From: Dipteris shenzhenensis
Lineage: Eukaryota; Polypodiophyta; Polypodiopsida; Gleicheniales
Assembly (NCBI GenBank): GCA_047967505.1
Contig: CM106540.1
Reading direction: 5' to 3' (one strand)
Length of the DNA: 64,000 bases
Shown: in pieces, positions 45,736 through 56,816 of the stretch
Layout: every line of letters begins with the position of its first letter
Numbering within the stretch: the stretch's first letter is position 1
The notes under the pieces: generated by a model
The model's input: only the letters and a program-made list of their open reading frames with translations
Told to the model about the DNA's origin: nothing
The model's database searches: none
Position numbers and translations under genes: made by a program

Positions 45736-47512
45736 TAGGTTGCTATAGCCATCACACACGAATATGTGCAACCATAATTTAGCTTCCATGTATACCTGAG
45801 ATGCATTCAGTATACTTCAGCCATGCCATGGAGGGTTTGTTGCCACTTAGCCCTGGTATGACCGTGTAGGCTAGTTAGGACACTTAGTGTAACCGGCCTT
45901 AGATCGCTAAGGGCACTGTACATGTATCTACTATCTCACAAAGATGAAAATACAGCCAACTTAATTGATTGCCTTTGTTCACAAACCAAACTCAAAGCAT
46001 AGAACTTCACTGCACAGCATCATGGAACCATTCAAGACAAGGGAGGCTAGAATGCCCCTACTCAATAACATAGAGAGTGACACCTGCTGGCCCCAAGATT
46101 TGGCGCCCCTTGCGGTACTTATTTATACTGGTTAGCTCAAAGATACGAAGGGACTCCCTTCATGAGTTCACCCGCAGGTGCAACCCAGTACAACGCCAAT
46201 CCATGGTTGTGCTAGTGACCAACTCCGAGTCTTATTACCTTGGTTCCTTTCAGCAGACATGCATAATCACAAGTAGACCAGTCTGACAACATGCCAAGCA
46301 ATGCATTACCCATTTCCAAGCCATTACCGAGCCCAAGGCCAACCACTGCACCCCCAGGAAGAGAGTATCACAACCAGTGCCCCAATCCTCTCCCGGGCCA
46401 ACGGCAGGGCATCCAACCTAGCAGGAACTCAGTAGGAATGGCTGTAGCAAAGAGTGTAGAAGGAAGATGAGAATCCAGCCAACAGAAATAGCCTGTTTCA
46501 GCCCGAAACAGCTCTAGAAGTAGGATGAGAAGTGAACAGCAGACTCTGGTAGGAGGGAGCTGCCTAGGAGTGTCTTTCGGCACCAGAAAAGATCACAGAA
46601 GAGTGTGTCCAGCAAGCTGTAGCAGATCAGCCAAGAATGCGCCCACCAGAACAGAGTGTAGCAGATCAGCCAAGAATGCGTCCACCAGAACAGAGTTTAC
46701 AGCCCACAAACAGCACCGTTTTCAATGCCTTGCACCAGGCAGGAGCACGAAGAGAGGCGCCCATGAATATGGCTTCAGATGCAGAAAAGAAGAAGTTCTG
46801 TCACGAAGAAAGTCGAAAACAGCCTCAAAAGTGGTCCTGAATGAAGGCGTCCAAGTCCCAGAAGCATGCCAGCAACAGAGGCCACCAAGGGGAGGAGAAC
46901 TATCACAAAGAAAGCATGAAATTCCAGTTCAGCAAGCAAAGGGAGAGCTGCAGAAATCCGCCATGAAGAGAATGAGGCTGCTCTGGTAGGGGAGAAGTCT
47001 CAAATCAGCAAGGAAGGGAATGGGAGGGCTCCAGGGACTTCCAGGGACTTCCAGAGGTGACACAAGGCAAGCAGATAGGCCACCAACAGACACCTAGGCA
47101 AAATGAGGCATGGGATTTTTAATGCCCCTAGGGGGTCAGATGGCACACCATGACCCTAGTGCAAAGGAACCAATGACCCTATTTTGAAGGATCTCTAGGG
47201 CGTCAGTTTTTAAAGGATGACCCCACTGAACCAAACCAATGACCTTAGAAAATGAAACCACTCTAATAGCACCAGGAGTTGCACTTGTTGCACATAAAAT
47301 CATAGGTACCTTGTGGGCATTAACTAAGGCTCCTAGCCTGGTACCCTAGGCCAAATTCGGTGACAGTTAGTTTGGACACTTCACCATCACCACCACATCC
47401 CCGTGACACTTAGTCCTATTGGGACACTAGTCCTAGTTCACTTAGGACACTACCCTTTGTAATTTATCATTATCCATTTGCAAGTACACCTCAATTCCTT
47501 CAGCTTGTTCTT
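45736..47512. other. Intergenic or retroelement leader-like DNA
   Basis: No clear gene. 46525-46989 is open on the plus strand but runs through a 39-bp tandem repeat and looks fortuitous. Words such as GGACACTTAG recur (45879 and around 47400-47450), hinting at LTR-derived sequence. Confidence 0.35.
46619..46696. repeat. 39-bp tandem repeat, two copies
   Basis: GTAGCAGATCAGCCAAGAAT with CCACCAGAACAGAGT occurs twice head to tail with one base different (CGCCC versus CGTCC). Confidence 0.95.
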
Positions 47513-47517
47513 TGCTC

Positions 47518-48784
47518 TGTAGACTATGGCAAGCAATGGAAGCTCAAAATGAAGAAGAGAAGACAAAAAACGAGATGTCGTAATGAATTGCTGCAAAACT
47601 GAGTGGAGGCTCAAGAGAGAGCCAATATAACAAAACCCTAGGGCTAAGTGGCCTAACTGGACTAAGTGTCCTAACTGTCCTAAGTGGTACGTTTACTAAC
47701 TATAACAACTGACCTAACTGAATGTATATACCTAGATGAATCCAGGAACATTCCCAAACTCATCCTCTAAAAACACAACAAAGTGCCAGTTTCAATCTCA
47801 TGATACTCATAAGGTTGAAAACCATAAACTCCATCACGGATAGCAGGGACTAGCTACTATAACATTCCCACTGACGTCATCAGCGCCCAACAGTGGGTAT
47901 AGACCATAGTATAAAAACATGCTCTCACACATACAAATCTACACACCCACACAAACTTAAGCATCCATTTATACAAAGTGTTTGTACTAAGTTTCTGTAG
48001 GCACTCTGGAGGTGAAGGGCAGACTCAATCATGATGAAGGCTAGCACTAAAGGAGGGAGAAGGCTAATCAAAAAGTAGTCCATCTTCCCTTCATTCAAGC
48101 TACAACTGCTTGTGTAGTCTAGACAATTTCATTTTAGTCTCTCCCAAACGAGCATCTGAATTTCTCTGATAGGGCAACGCACCATTTAAGATAGAAAGAA
48201 TTAACGCAATACCAGCAGGCCGAACATTGACGTAAACTTCACAAGGTGAAATTTGCATGTCCGCTAATACGGCAGAGGCATATACCTAGATAAATCCAAG
48301 AACATTCCCAAACTCATCCTCTAAAAACACAACAAAGTGCAATTTCAATCTCATGATACTCACTCATAAGGTTTAAAACCATAAACTCCATCACACATAG
48401 CAAGGACTAGCTACTAAAGCATCCCCAGTGACGTCATCAGCGCCCAACAATGGGTTTAGACCATAGTATAAAACATGCTCTCACACATACAAATCTACAC
48501 ACCCACACATACTTGAGCATCCATTTATACAAAGTCTTCGTACTGAGTTTCTGTCAGCACTCTGGAGGTGAAGGGCAGACTCGGTCATGACGAAGGCTAG
48601 CCCTAACGGAGAAGGCTAATCAAAAAGTAGTCTCAAATCTCTTCATTCAAGCTACAACTGCTTGTGAAGTCTAGATGATTTCATTTTAGACTCTCCCAAA
48701 CAACCTAACTGAATGTGACTAGGCCTACAAGGCGCATACCAAGGAATGAGTGGCACCAATGGATAGCCCGTAGAATGGCCTACA
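47518..48784 (-). repeat. 3' LTR of the nested Copia element, split by an insertion
   Basis: The outer part 47518-47725 and inner part 48703-48784 align with the 5' LTR. Between them lies a 977-bp insertion plus a duplicated 14-mer. The inner part has a few extra bases (CTAGGCCTACAAGGCG) relative to the other LTR. Confidence 0.92.
47726..48702. mobile_element. Unclassified element with 424-bp direct terminal repeats, 14-bp TSD
   Basis: The insertion inside the Copia LTR is flanked on both sides by ACCTAACTGAATGT (47712-47725 and 48703-48716). It consists of a direct repeat (47726-48149), a 130-bp core (48150-48279) and the same repeat again (48280-48702), so the repeats are exactly terminal. 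Ends are ATATACCTAG and CTCCCAAAC, not TG/CA. A 14-bp target duplication is too long for an LTR retrotransposon or hAT element and fits target-primed insertion (LINE, SINE or Penelope-like). Penelope-like elements are known for tandem pLTR copies. A PBS or PPT is not evident. Confidence 0.8.
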
Positions 48785-48888
48785 ACCCCCCCTCGATGGT
48801 ATGGGCTGAAGTATCCTGGACACGGCTCAGAATACCTGAATTTCTAATGTCATGGTTGCACATGTTCATCATGTAGGGATATAGCAAC

Positions 48889-49066
48889 TAGTGTAACCAG
48901 AAAACGTGTTTCACCCAAGCGAAACGTGTAGAAACATTTCTAGGCGAAACGTTTCACCAAAACGGGTGAAACACCAATGCATTGGGCAAAACGCCTTGGT
49001 GCCAGACTGTTACTATTTTTAGTCTTTTGAGAGTGCTCAATGCGTATGTGTGTATCTGAGAGCTCT

Positions 49067-49119
<53 letters not shown>

Positions 49120-49230
49120 TTTTGGAAATAATTATTTATGTTTGATTTATAATTTATAAAAAAAATACTTTTTTAACCCATTTCTAGACGAAACGCCTAG
49201 CAAAATCTAGAAACGTTTCTTGTTACACTG
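48889..49230. mobile_element. hAT-like non-autonomous element, 342 bp
   Basis: Terminal inverted repeats TAGTGTAAC.AGAAA (left) and, inverted, CAGTGTAACAAGAAACG (right). The flanking 8-mers ATAGCAAC (48881-48888) and ATAGCACC (49231-49238) are an 8-bp target duplication with one change. GAAACGTTTC-type words are repeated near both ends, as in hAT subterminal repeats. It has no coding capacity and contains a GA microsatellite. It lies between the Copia pol end and the 3' LTR. Confidence 0.75.
49069..49115. repeat. (GA)n microsatellite
   Basis: Pure GA tract inside the hAT-like element. Confidence 0.95.
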
Positions 49231-49265
49231 ATAGCACCATATGACTGTATAGAGTATAACAGATC

Positions 49266-52200
49266 AAATCACAAAAGGTACTAAGTTTAAAGCTTGCCGG
49301 AAAGCTTCAAACTTAGGTCGAGAAAGAGCCTTCATAAAAAGATCTACCAAGTTGTCTTCAATGGGAACATAAAGCAACTGAATATCACCTGCTAATTATC
49401 TCTCTGACATAGTAATAGTGAACCTCAATATTTGTGCAAGCATGGAAAATTGGATTCTGTGCAACCACCAAAGCACTCTGACTATCAGTGAAGATGATGG
49501 TAGGAGCAGTCTGACACGCATAAAGATCAGCAAGTAACTTCCGGAGCCAACACACTTCGCTATAGCTGTCAAAGCTGCTCTGTACTCAGCTTCACATCTA
49601 CAAGTAGTAATTGTAGTCTGCTTCAACCCAATCACTATCAGTGAATCCATGCATAACAAATGAAGAATTAGCCTCATAAAGGAGGCCCAAATGCTGAGTG
49701 CATTTCGGATACCTGAAGACACACTTCACGGCCTGCCAATGGTGCGTAGAGGGGCTGTGCATAGATTTGCTCAATTGTCAGCCAACATACTGAAGATCAG
49801 GTCTCGTACGGCATAAGTAAATCAAACAACCAATTGCCTACTTATAGAGAGTGACATCACATGCACCGCTGCCATCCTCAGAAGAGAAGTGAAAACCAGG
49901 CTCTAATGGTGTGGATACTGGCTTAAAATCCTCAAACTGAAAACATTGCAAAGCTGTCCAATATACTTGGATTGTGACATCAAAATGCCCCCCTCACTTT
50001 TTGCAAAAAAAACAAATCCCCCCTCACTGCTAGCAAATTGAATGCCCAGATAGTAATGCAAAAGACCAGGATCAAACATACCAATGTCTTCTGCAAGTCA
50101 AGCTTAAAAGCTGCAATTTGCTCAGCATGTTGCTCAGCATGTGTCCCAATCACAAGCATGTCATCCACATGGAGCACTAAAATCAGCAAATCTGTCCCAC
50201 TCTTGTGGATGTAAAGGGTAGCCTGGGTAGGGCCGTTCTGAAAGCCCAGTGTAAGAAAATGAACATGTATCCTGGAATGCCAAGCCCGAGGTGCCTGCTT
50301 CAATCCATAGAAGGCTTTCTTTAAGCGGCATACCTTACTTTCAGAACCTGCAACCTCAAAGCCAAGAGGTTAGGAAACATAGACTTCTTTCTGCAAATGC
50401 CCATGTGGGAAAGTTGTCTTGATATCAAGCTGATGTACCTCCCAATGAAAGTGGGCAGCAAAGGCAGTAACAATGCGACTAGTAGGACCCTGGAATTAGG
50501 GGCAAAAGTCTCCTCAAAGTCAATGCCTTGCTACTGAGCATAGCCAACAAGACGGGTTTTGTACCAATCCACTGAACCATCAGATTTTCGCTTAATCTTA
50601 TAAACCCACTTAGTCCCAATGGCATTCTTGCCAAGAGGCAAGTCACATAACTCCCAAGTGTTATTCTCATCTATAGAATCCAATTCAGCTTGCATAGCCT
50701 TCAACCAACCTTCATTCAGAAAGGCATCCTTATGGCATAATGGCTCTTCATTGCATGCTGTAGCAACCAATGCACAAGCAACCGAATTAGCATGCTCTTT
50801 GCGAACAGCTACTCTAGTGTAAGTTGGCAGAGGAGTCTCTTGTTTGCTGTCATTTAATGTGTCAAGGAGCCAACAAGGGACCTTTTTGGGCTCCTATATT
50901 TCAGCTCTCTCCTTGTCAAGAGACCTGTGCACAACGTCCTGATCAAGCTGAGCATATCAGGCTGTAAATGGGGCTGAATATCATGCTGCACATGTGGCTG
51001 CAAATCACCAACAAATGTAGGAGGAGCAACCTCAGATGTGACATCATCATGAGCATTGGACAAAAACACAGGCATCAAGCTGTCAAAGAGATCTAGGGCA
51101 TCAACAATGGGCTGTTTTTGACAGCCCAGCAAAGGCATAGAGGAGGATTCATCAAATACAACATCCCTACTGACAAAACACTTGCCCGTGCGAGTTTGGT
51201 AGAGCTCTTTGCTCTCTGAGCTACACCCAATAAAAATGCATTTGACAGTTTTATCATCCAGCTTTGTTGCGTGTCTGAGAAGGCACGCCCTCATGTGAGA
51301 AATCTGGGCTTATGACCTGTCCAAGCCTCATAAGGTGTGATGATCTTCAATGCCTTGGTGGGACATCTAATCAAAATGTAATTTGCACACATAACGGCAT
51401 CCAACTAGGCAAACACTTGCCTTTCAACATACACCCGGCCATCTCCATGACTGATCTATTCTTGCACTCAGCCATGGGATTCTGTTGAGGATTGTAAGCC
51501 ACAGTGGATTGATGGTGTATGCCATAGGAGGCCAAAAAAATCAGCAAATTACTTTGACATATATTCACCCCTCTATCGGTATTAATGTGAGCAATTTTCA
51601 GCCCACTCTCATTCTCAACCAAGGCAATGAGATGCCTGAAGCATGCAAAAACTTCAGACTTGGATTTCAATGTGAAAATCCAAGTATACATGGTGAAATC
51701 ATCAATGAATGTGACAAAATAATAGAATCCCCCACGAGCTACAACCCGCATGGGTCCACAAACATCACTATGAACCAAATAAAGCTTGCGTGAGGCACCA
51801 ACTCTCCCATCCTCGGGAAATACAGAACGGTGCATCTTACCAAGCAAACAAGGTTCACAAACATGCTTTGAAGGCACATGCATTTTGGAAAGATCAACAA
51901 CCATACCATCCTTATGTAGCTTCACCAAAGCCCCAAAGTTGAGGTGTCCAAACCTCTCATGCCACAAATGGATATCTACCATGGTAGAAGAATCAACAAC
52001 AAAGGCATCTGCATCTGCAAGTCCAGCATCATCCAAGCACCTCTCATAGCCTATAGGCATCAAGTCTATATAGCCCTCTAGTCAATGTCCCAATCAAGAC
52101 CATGGTAAAGGCATGTGTAGCATCATAGACCGCTCACCAAACACCATAAAAAAGAACCTGAAAGCCACAAGTAGCTATGGCTGAAATAGAGATGAGATTC

Positions 52201-52440
52201 TTCCGAATGCCTAGAAGATAAGGCGCATTCTTTAGAGTGACTAGACCACCAGAAACACTAGTAAGAGCAACTTGCCCAATGCCGTTCACTCTATATGATG
52301 CATTATCGGCATATGTGACTGTCCCCCCCTTAGATGCATGCTCAAGTGAGCTGAATATCTTCCTCTAGGAAGTAATGTGCTTGCTGGCACCACTATCAAA
52401 GAGCCAGGCATCAGTTACATCAAAAATTGTCATGCAGATA
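49266..52440 (-). pseudogene. Copia pol of the nested element, multiply broken
   Basis: In minus-strand order: protease WLFDSGASKHITS (about 52365-52405) followed at once by a stop; then the frame 51371-52063 with gag-pre-integrase (HLWHERFGHLN, CEPCLLGKMHRS) and the integrase core with HSDVCGPM, a damaged second Asp block (NTDRGVN) and AECKNRS carrying the Glu; integrase C-terminal part 50854-51294 (KCIFIGCSSESKELY); RT start 50531-50770 (NTWELCDLPLGKNAIGTKWV); RT centre 49980-50303 with HVDDM in place of YVDDM; and RNase H from 49722 to about 49266 (CRCEAEYRAA, FTDSQSALVVAQNPIF, KALSRPKFEAF). Frameshifts and stops separate every part, so no enzyme can be made. Confidence 0.92.
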
Positions 52441-52483
52441 TCATGAACATCGTGAACATCAGGATTATACTAACATCTAACAA

Positions 52484-53893
52484 GAAAAGCCCAATACTGG
52501 TCTTGTGCAAAGTTAGTTGACTCATGTCGATCATCTAGACTACGCGAACTAGATACTACATGACTAGACTCCTCCTCCTTTTCAAATGCAATTCTCTTCC
52601 TGCCTTCAGAAATGTCATGCCCAAGTTTCCTATAATAGTTGCATCTCTCCTTCTTCTTATCCCCCGAAGAAGAAGCATCATGGGAGTAACAAGCATGTGG
52701 ATGAGGGTGTTCACCAGCTGAAACCTTGCCTCTCCCTTTGTTTTTATGCCGGGCTGCAAAGGCTTGATCACTAGCCATAGAAGCATTGCTATTTGCATGG
52801 CTTTGTTCCTCCTGAAGTAAAAGGACAACCATCTGGTCAAAGGAATAATGGTTGGCATTGCCACTTGCAACCAACCTCAATGTAGTAGCAAAGCCCTGAT
52901 AAGAGTCAAGCAACCCATCAAGGGTATTAGAAACAAGCTGAGAATCAGGCCACACCTCATCAATGTTTGCCAACTGTTCTTTCAAATCCTTCACACTGGA
53001 AAGATAGGCATCCATATTAAAACCCTCTTCAAGCTTCAAGTCCTTCAACTGCTTGCAGAGATAGGCAACCCACGCCTCATCTAACAAGAGAAGCCCAACA
53101 CTAGTCTTGTGCAAAGTTAGTTAACTCATGTCGATCATCTAGACTAGGAGAACCAGATACTACATGACCAGACTCTTTCTTCTTCTTTTCAGATGCAATG
53201 CTCTTCCTACGTTCAAAAATATCATGCCCAAGTTTCCTGCAATAGTTGCATCTCTTCTTCTTCTTCTTATCCCCCGAAGAAGAAGCATCATGGGAGTGAC
53301 AAGCATGTGAATGAGGGGGTTCACCAATTGAAACCTTGCCTTTGCCTTTGTTTTTATGCCGGGCAGCAAAGGCTTGATCACTAGCCATAGAAGCATTGCC
53401 GTTTACACGGCTGTGTTCCCGCAACCATCTGGTCAAAGGAATAATGGTTGGCATTGCCACTTGCAACCAACCTCAATGTAGTAGCAAAGCCCTGATAAGA
53501 GTCAAGCAACCCATCAAGGGTATTAGAAACAAGCTCAGAATCACGCACCACCTCATCAATGTTCGCCAACTGCTCTTTCAAATCCTTCACACTGGTAATA
53601 TAGACATTCATATTAAAACCCTCTTCAAGCTTCAAGTCCTTCAACTGCTTGCAGAGATAGGCAACCCGCGCCTCATTCTGCACCTAATATAAGGATGCAA
53701 ACTGATCCCACGCTTGATTTGTTGTCTTGCAAGACCGGATATAAGGGATAATGACATTTTTAACTAAAAGAGCAATCAAGGCATGTGCTTTAGCATCATA
53801 GTTGCCAACCGAAACAGAAACGGGAAAAACCGGGGAAACGGAGTTTCCGACCCTTGTCAAAATGAAAACGGAAGAAACAGCAATATGGTACAA
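52484..53893 (-). pseudogene. Copia gag, central and C-terminal part, tandemly duplicated
   Basis: Two head-to-tail copies (about 52484-53094 and 53099-53683, period about 604) each encode LCKQLKDLKLEEGFNM, QLANIDEV, NTLDGLLDSYQGFATTLRL, SFDQMV, a Lys/His-rich linker and a CCHC knuckle CNY(C/Y)RKLGHDI. In the left copy the second knuckle Cys is Tyr; the right copy keeps Cys but has a frameshift after SFDQMV. Upstream, 53684-53893 encodes DAKAHALIALLVKNVIIPYI, the preceding gag segment. The duplication would have doubled part of the capsid and the nucleocapsid region. Confidence 0.9.
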
Positions 53894-54639
53894 TTTATAT
53901 ATAAAAATTTATTTTTTATACATAATACAATTATCAATAGAGTGCAAATTATACATAATACAATTATCTATACTTGAAGCATCATGCATGCTTCTTTGAT
54001 TCTAAATTTCTATGATGATTGATCTATCTAGTATCATTTATTATCCATGAATGACGCTTCAACAATCAACATGTGTCATAAACTAGTTCTAAGTTCTAAG
54101 TTCTAACTTCTAACAAGTTTGAAGTTACAACAATCTGTAGTTTGAGAGGGAGGATGGAGAGGTGAGAGGGAGGATGGAGAGGTGAGAAAGGATGGAGAAG
54201 TAGGAGGATCGGGAGGTGAAAGAGGATGGAGAGGTCGAAGGACTCGGAGAAGGATGAGAGGTAGAAGGAGGATGGAGAGGTAAGAGAGAAGAGGTAGTGG
54301 AGGGATGCAGAGCTGAGAGCAGGCTGAGGATGGAGGGCAGCTACCAACCTACAGGATGGAGGGATGGAGAGGAGAGCGAGCTATGGGTGCCAAGGCCTAG
54401 GAATCAAAGATGGAGTGGCTGCAGAGCAGCACGATGGAGAGCAGCAACGCGAGAGGCGGTGGAAACGACGACATGAGGCGACGACTCGGCGAAGAACGTT
54501 TTAATCAAAAGAAGGCAAAAACAGTTTAATCAAAAGAGGGCCACCACAGCCAAAAAAAAAAACAAAGAAACAAGGATTACAAAACAGCGTTTCGGCGTTT
54601 CCGTTTCCAAGCCAAAAACCACCGTTTCTGGTAACTATG
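53797..54639. mobile_element. hAT-like non-autonomous element in gag, 843 bp
   Basis: It splits gag between two coding pieces that would otherwise join at a DAK motif. The ends are CATAGTTGCCAACCGAAAC and, inverted, CATAGTTACCAGAAACGG. Flanks TTTAGCAT (53789-53796) and TTTGGCAT (54640-54647) form an 8-bp target duplication with one change. Ends are rich in GAAACG words, like the element at 48889. The interior has a purine-rich stretch with GGATGGAGAGGTGAGAGGGA-like tandem copies (54148-54290). No transposase frame was found. Confidence 0.75.
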
Positions 54640-55028
54640 TTTGGCATCACGACCATCCCATTGAATCTGATGTTACGTAGGAGGCAAAGTACCTGTAGTA
54701 TAAGATGCAGCTACTCAAGAGGTAGCATTAGACCCATCACTAGATGAGCCTGAAGCAATACCTGTACTACCAGAGGCAAGAGCTACAGCACCAGAAGCTA
54801 CATTACGTGTAGGCCTGACCTCAACGCTTGAAACGATGTCCACAAATCCTTGGCAACCAAGACACGTCCTATCATGTATGCCCACATGGAGTATTTTGTG
54901 CCATCAAGATTATTCTCGGCCCCAAGCATCCCAAACAAATCATCCTTGCTGCTAGTCATGGTACTGAAATTCAAGGCAAATGCATCAACTGGCAAGGCAA
55001 ATGAGAGAAGGGTAACCTCGCTACTCAA
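54640..55028 (-). pseudogene. Copia gag N-terminal part
   Basis: The minus frame 54798-55028 contains LDGTKYSMWAYMIGRVLVAK, the conserved N-terminal gag block (substrate W..M). A likely start is the Met of MTSSKDDLFGML near 54960. After a frameshift it continues through a Ser/Gly/Ala-rich linker to QWDGRDAK at the transposon insertion. The gag-only element at 55108 inserted 5' of this start. Confidence 0.85.
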
Positions 55029-55282
55029 GCTTCAAAGCTTTTCATTGCAAAAGACTGTGTTGTCTCAAGGTAGACTTGTTGCAAAAATTTCCCAAAAGAC
55101 AAGACGATGTTGGGGAACTGAAGGGAAAGCATGAAGTGCACACAAAATAAGAATGCTTGCTTATAGAATAAAGAAAGGTGAGGTTCTTATGTAGGCACCT
55201 CTTACATGATCACTGACATCACTGATGACCTCTGAGCTCCACAATCATCTCCTCAATCTGCTCCGAGATTCTCTCAATCATC

Positions 55283-55692
55283 CTATGTGGCATCTACCAC
55301 CACCTAACAGTGCTTATGGGCACCTAACTGTGCCTCTAGCACACACATATAGAAACCAAGGTGTGCCTGGGGCATACACCTTGAGATATCCCATCATACC
55401 TCCCCTCAAGGGAATGCCTCAGGCTATGTCAAGGATACATCTAGTCTCATAGTTTCTCATGCCATCTCATGGTGGTCAAGGATAAATCTATGTGGCATCT
55501 ACCACCACCTAACAGTGCTTATGGGCACCTAACTGTGCCTCTAGCACACACATATAGAAACCAAGGTGTGCCTGGGGCATACACCTTGAGATATCCCATC
55601 ATACCTCCCCTCAAGGGAATGCCTCAGGCTATGTCAAGGATACATCTAGTCTCATAGTTTCTCATGCCATCTCATGGTGGTCAAGGATAAAT
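55283..55692. repeat. Perfect 205-bp tandem duplication across the LTR/PPT junction
   Basis: Starting at CTATGTGGCATCTACC, 55283-55487 is repeated at 55488-55692 with no difference seen. The unit joins the end of the 3' LTR, the polypurine tract and about 90 bases of internal sequence, so a second partial LTR end and PPT lie inside the element. The other LTR has no such repeat. Confidence 0.95.
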
Positions 55693-55973
55693 CTATGGCT
55701 AGGTTCTCATGCTAGCAAGGGGTTCCCAAGGGAGTGAAGTAAACAAAAGGGATACAAAAGACCTTTCAATGGTTATCTCCCCTGCATATACATGCACACA
55801 ATGTCTGCAAGAGATACCATGGAGCAAAACACATACACATGGCCTACATCATATGGTGACCAGAGGTGTTTACAAAACACAATAGTTTATTTCATTCATT
55901 CTTTAGGACTATCCAGGCTGAGTACCTTGACTCCACATAAAAAAGGGAGATCTGGAGCATATATGGAGATGAT

Positions 55974-56816
55974 TCAAAAAGCATAATCTTCATAGGATGC
56001 CTCATCTTGTGGAGACACATCAACTGAAAGTAGATTGGCAGTTTCTGACTTTGTAGTTGCTTCCTTTTTTGCTCTACAAAACTTTTCATGGTGATTGTTT
56101 TTGCCACAGTGTTTGCATGGATTGATCTTGAAGCAGTCTTTTGAGAGGTGATTAGTCTTCCCACAATGTTTGCAAGGTGAAAACTTGCTCTTCTGGATTT
56201 TTATGGCATAGGCTGTGTCATTGCCTCTCCGGAGTTCCATGTGCCTTTCTTCTTCTTGAAGAGCAGAAATAAGACCTTCAAGATTAGGATTAGGAAGGTT
56301 TTTCAAAGTGGTAACAACATGATCATAATCTTCAGACATACTCTTGAGCAACACTGCCATTGCATCATCTGTAGTGATTGAAGAGTTGATAGAAGCAAGT
56401 TAAGTCATGAGACTCCGCATATGATTGACATGTGCAGCCAAAGGAGTGCCACTAGCCATCTTCAATTCAAAGAAAGCAATCTTAAGTGACAATTTTGAGA
56501 TGTGAGAGCTAGCACCAAAAATAATATCAAGCTTCTGCCAAGCTTCAAAAGGAGACTCCAAATCAGAAATATGATGAATATAGTCATCTCCTAAGGCAAG
56601 AGCAATGATGCCATAGGCTTTCTCCTCTCTAGCAGGATCTTTTGCCGGGTGTGTTGGAGTTGAGGATTCTCTAGCATTAGAGGCTGTTGAAGAAGAAATT
56701 GAAGCCGGTTTGACAAGCCCCCAGAGGTTTTCCCTCATCAATGCAAACTTAACCTTCATCTGCCATGTGTGAAAGCCTTTACCATTGAACTTATCCATAT
56801 TCAAGATGGTAGCCAT
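55974..56816 (-). CDS. Gag polyprotein of the gag-only element, one in-frame stop
   Basis: The minus-strand ATG is at 56816 and the final stop at 55974-55976, in one frame interrupted only by TAA 56400-56402 (probably CAA to TAA). The N-terminus MATILNMDKFNGKGFHTW with MKVKFALMRENLWGL is the Copia-type gag start (DUF4219/UBN2-like). The middle has LGDDYIHHISDLESPFEAW and the LKSMSEDYDHVV block. Two zinc knuckles follow, CKHCGKTNHLSKDC and CKHCGKNNHHEKFC, both C-x2-C-x4-H-x4-C, and the end is EDYAF. Intact relatives would form virus-like particles and bind RNA, using RT and integrase from elsewhere. Length (280 codons) fits gag alone. Confidence 0.9.

Noticed and set aside
46525-46989. 154-codon plus frame
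   Set aside because: Runs through a 39-bp tandem repeat (13 codons, so the frame is kept) and shows no domain; judged fortuitous.
48280-48702. Hammerhead ribozyme in the 424-bp terminal repeat (a CTGATGA core on the minus strand near 48435)
   Set aside because: No correctly placed GAAA box and no stems II or III could be drawn by eye; the motif overlaps a palindromic TGACGTCA. A covariance search would settle it.
55225-55657. Duplicate frames of 62-75 codons in the LTR region
   Set aside because: They exist only because of the 205-bp duplication in LTR DNA.
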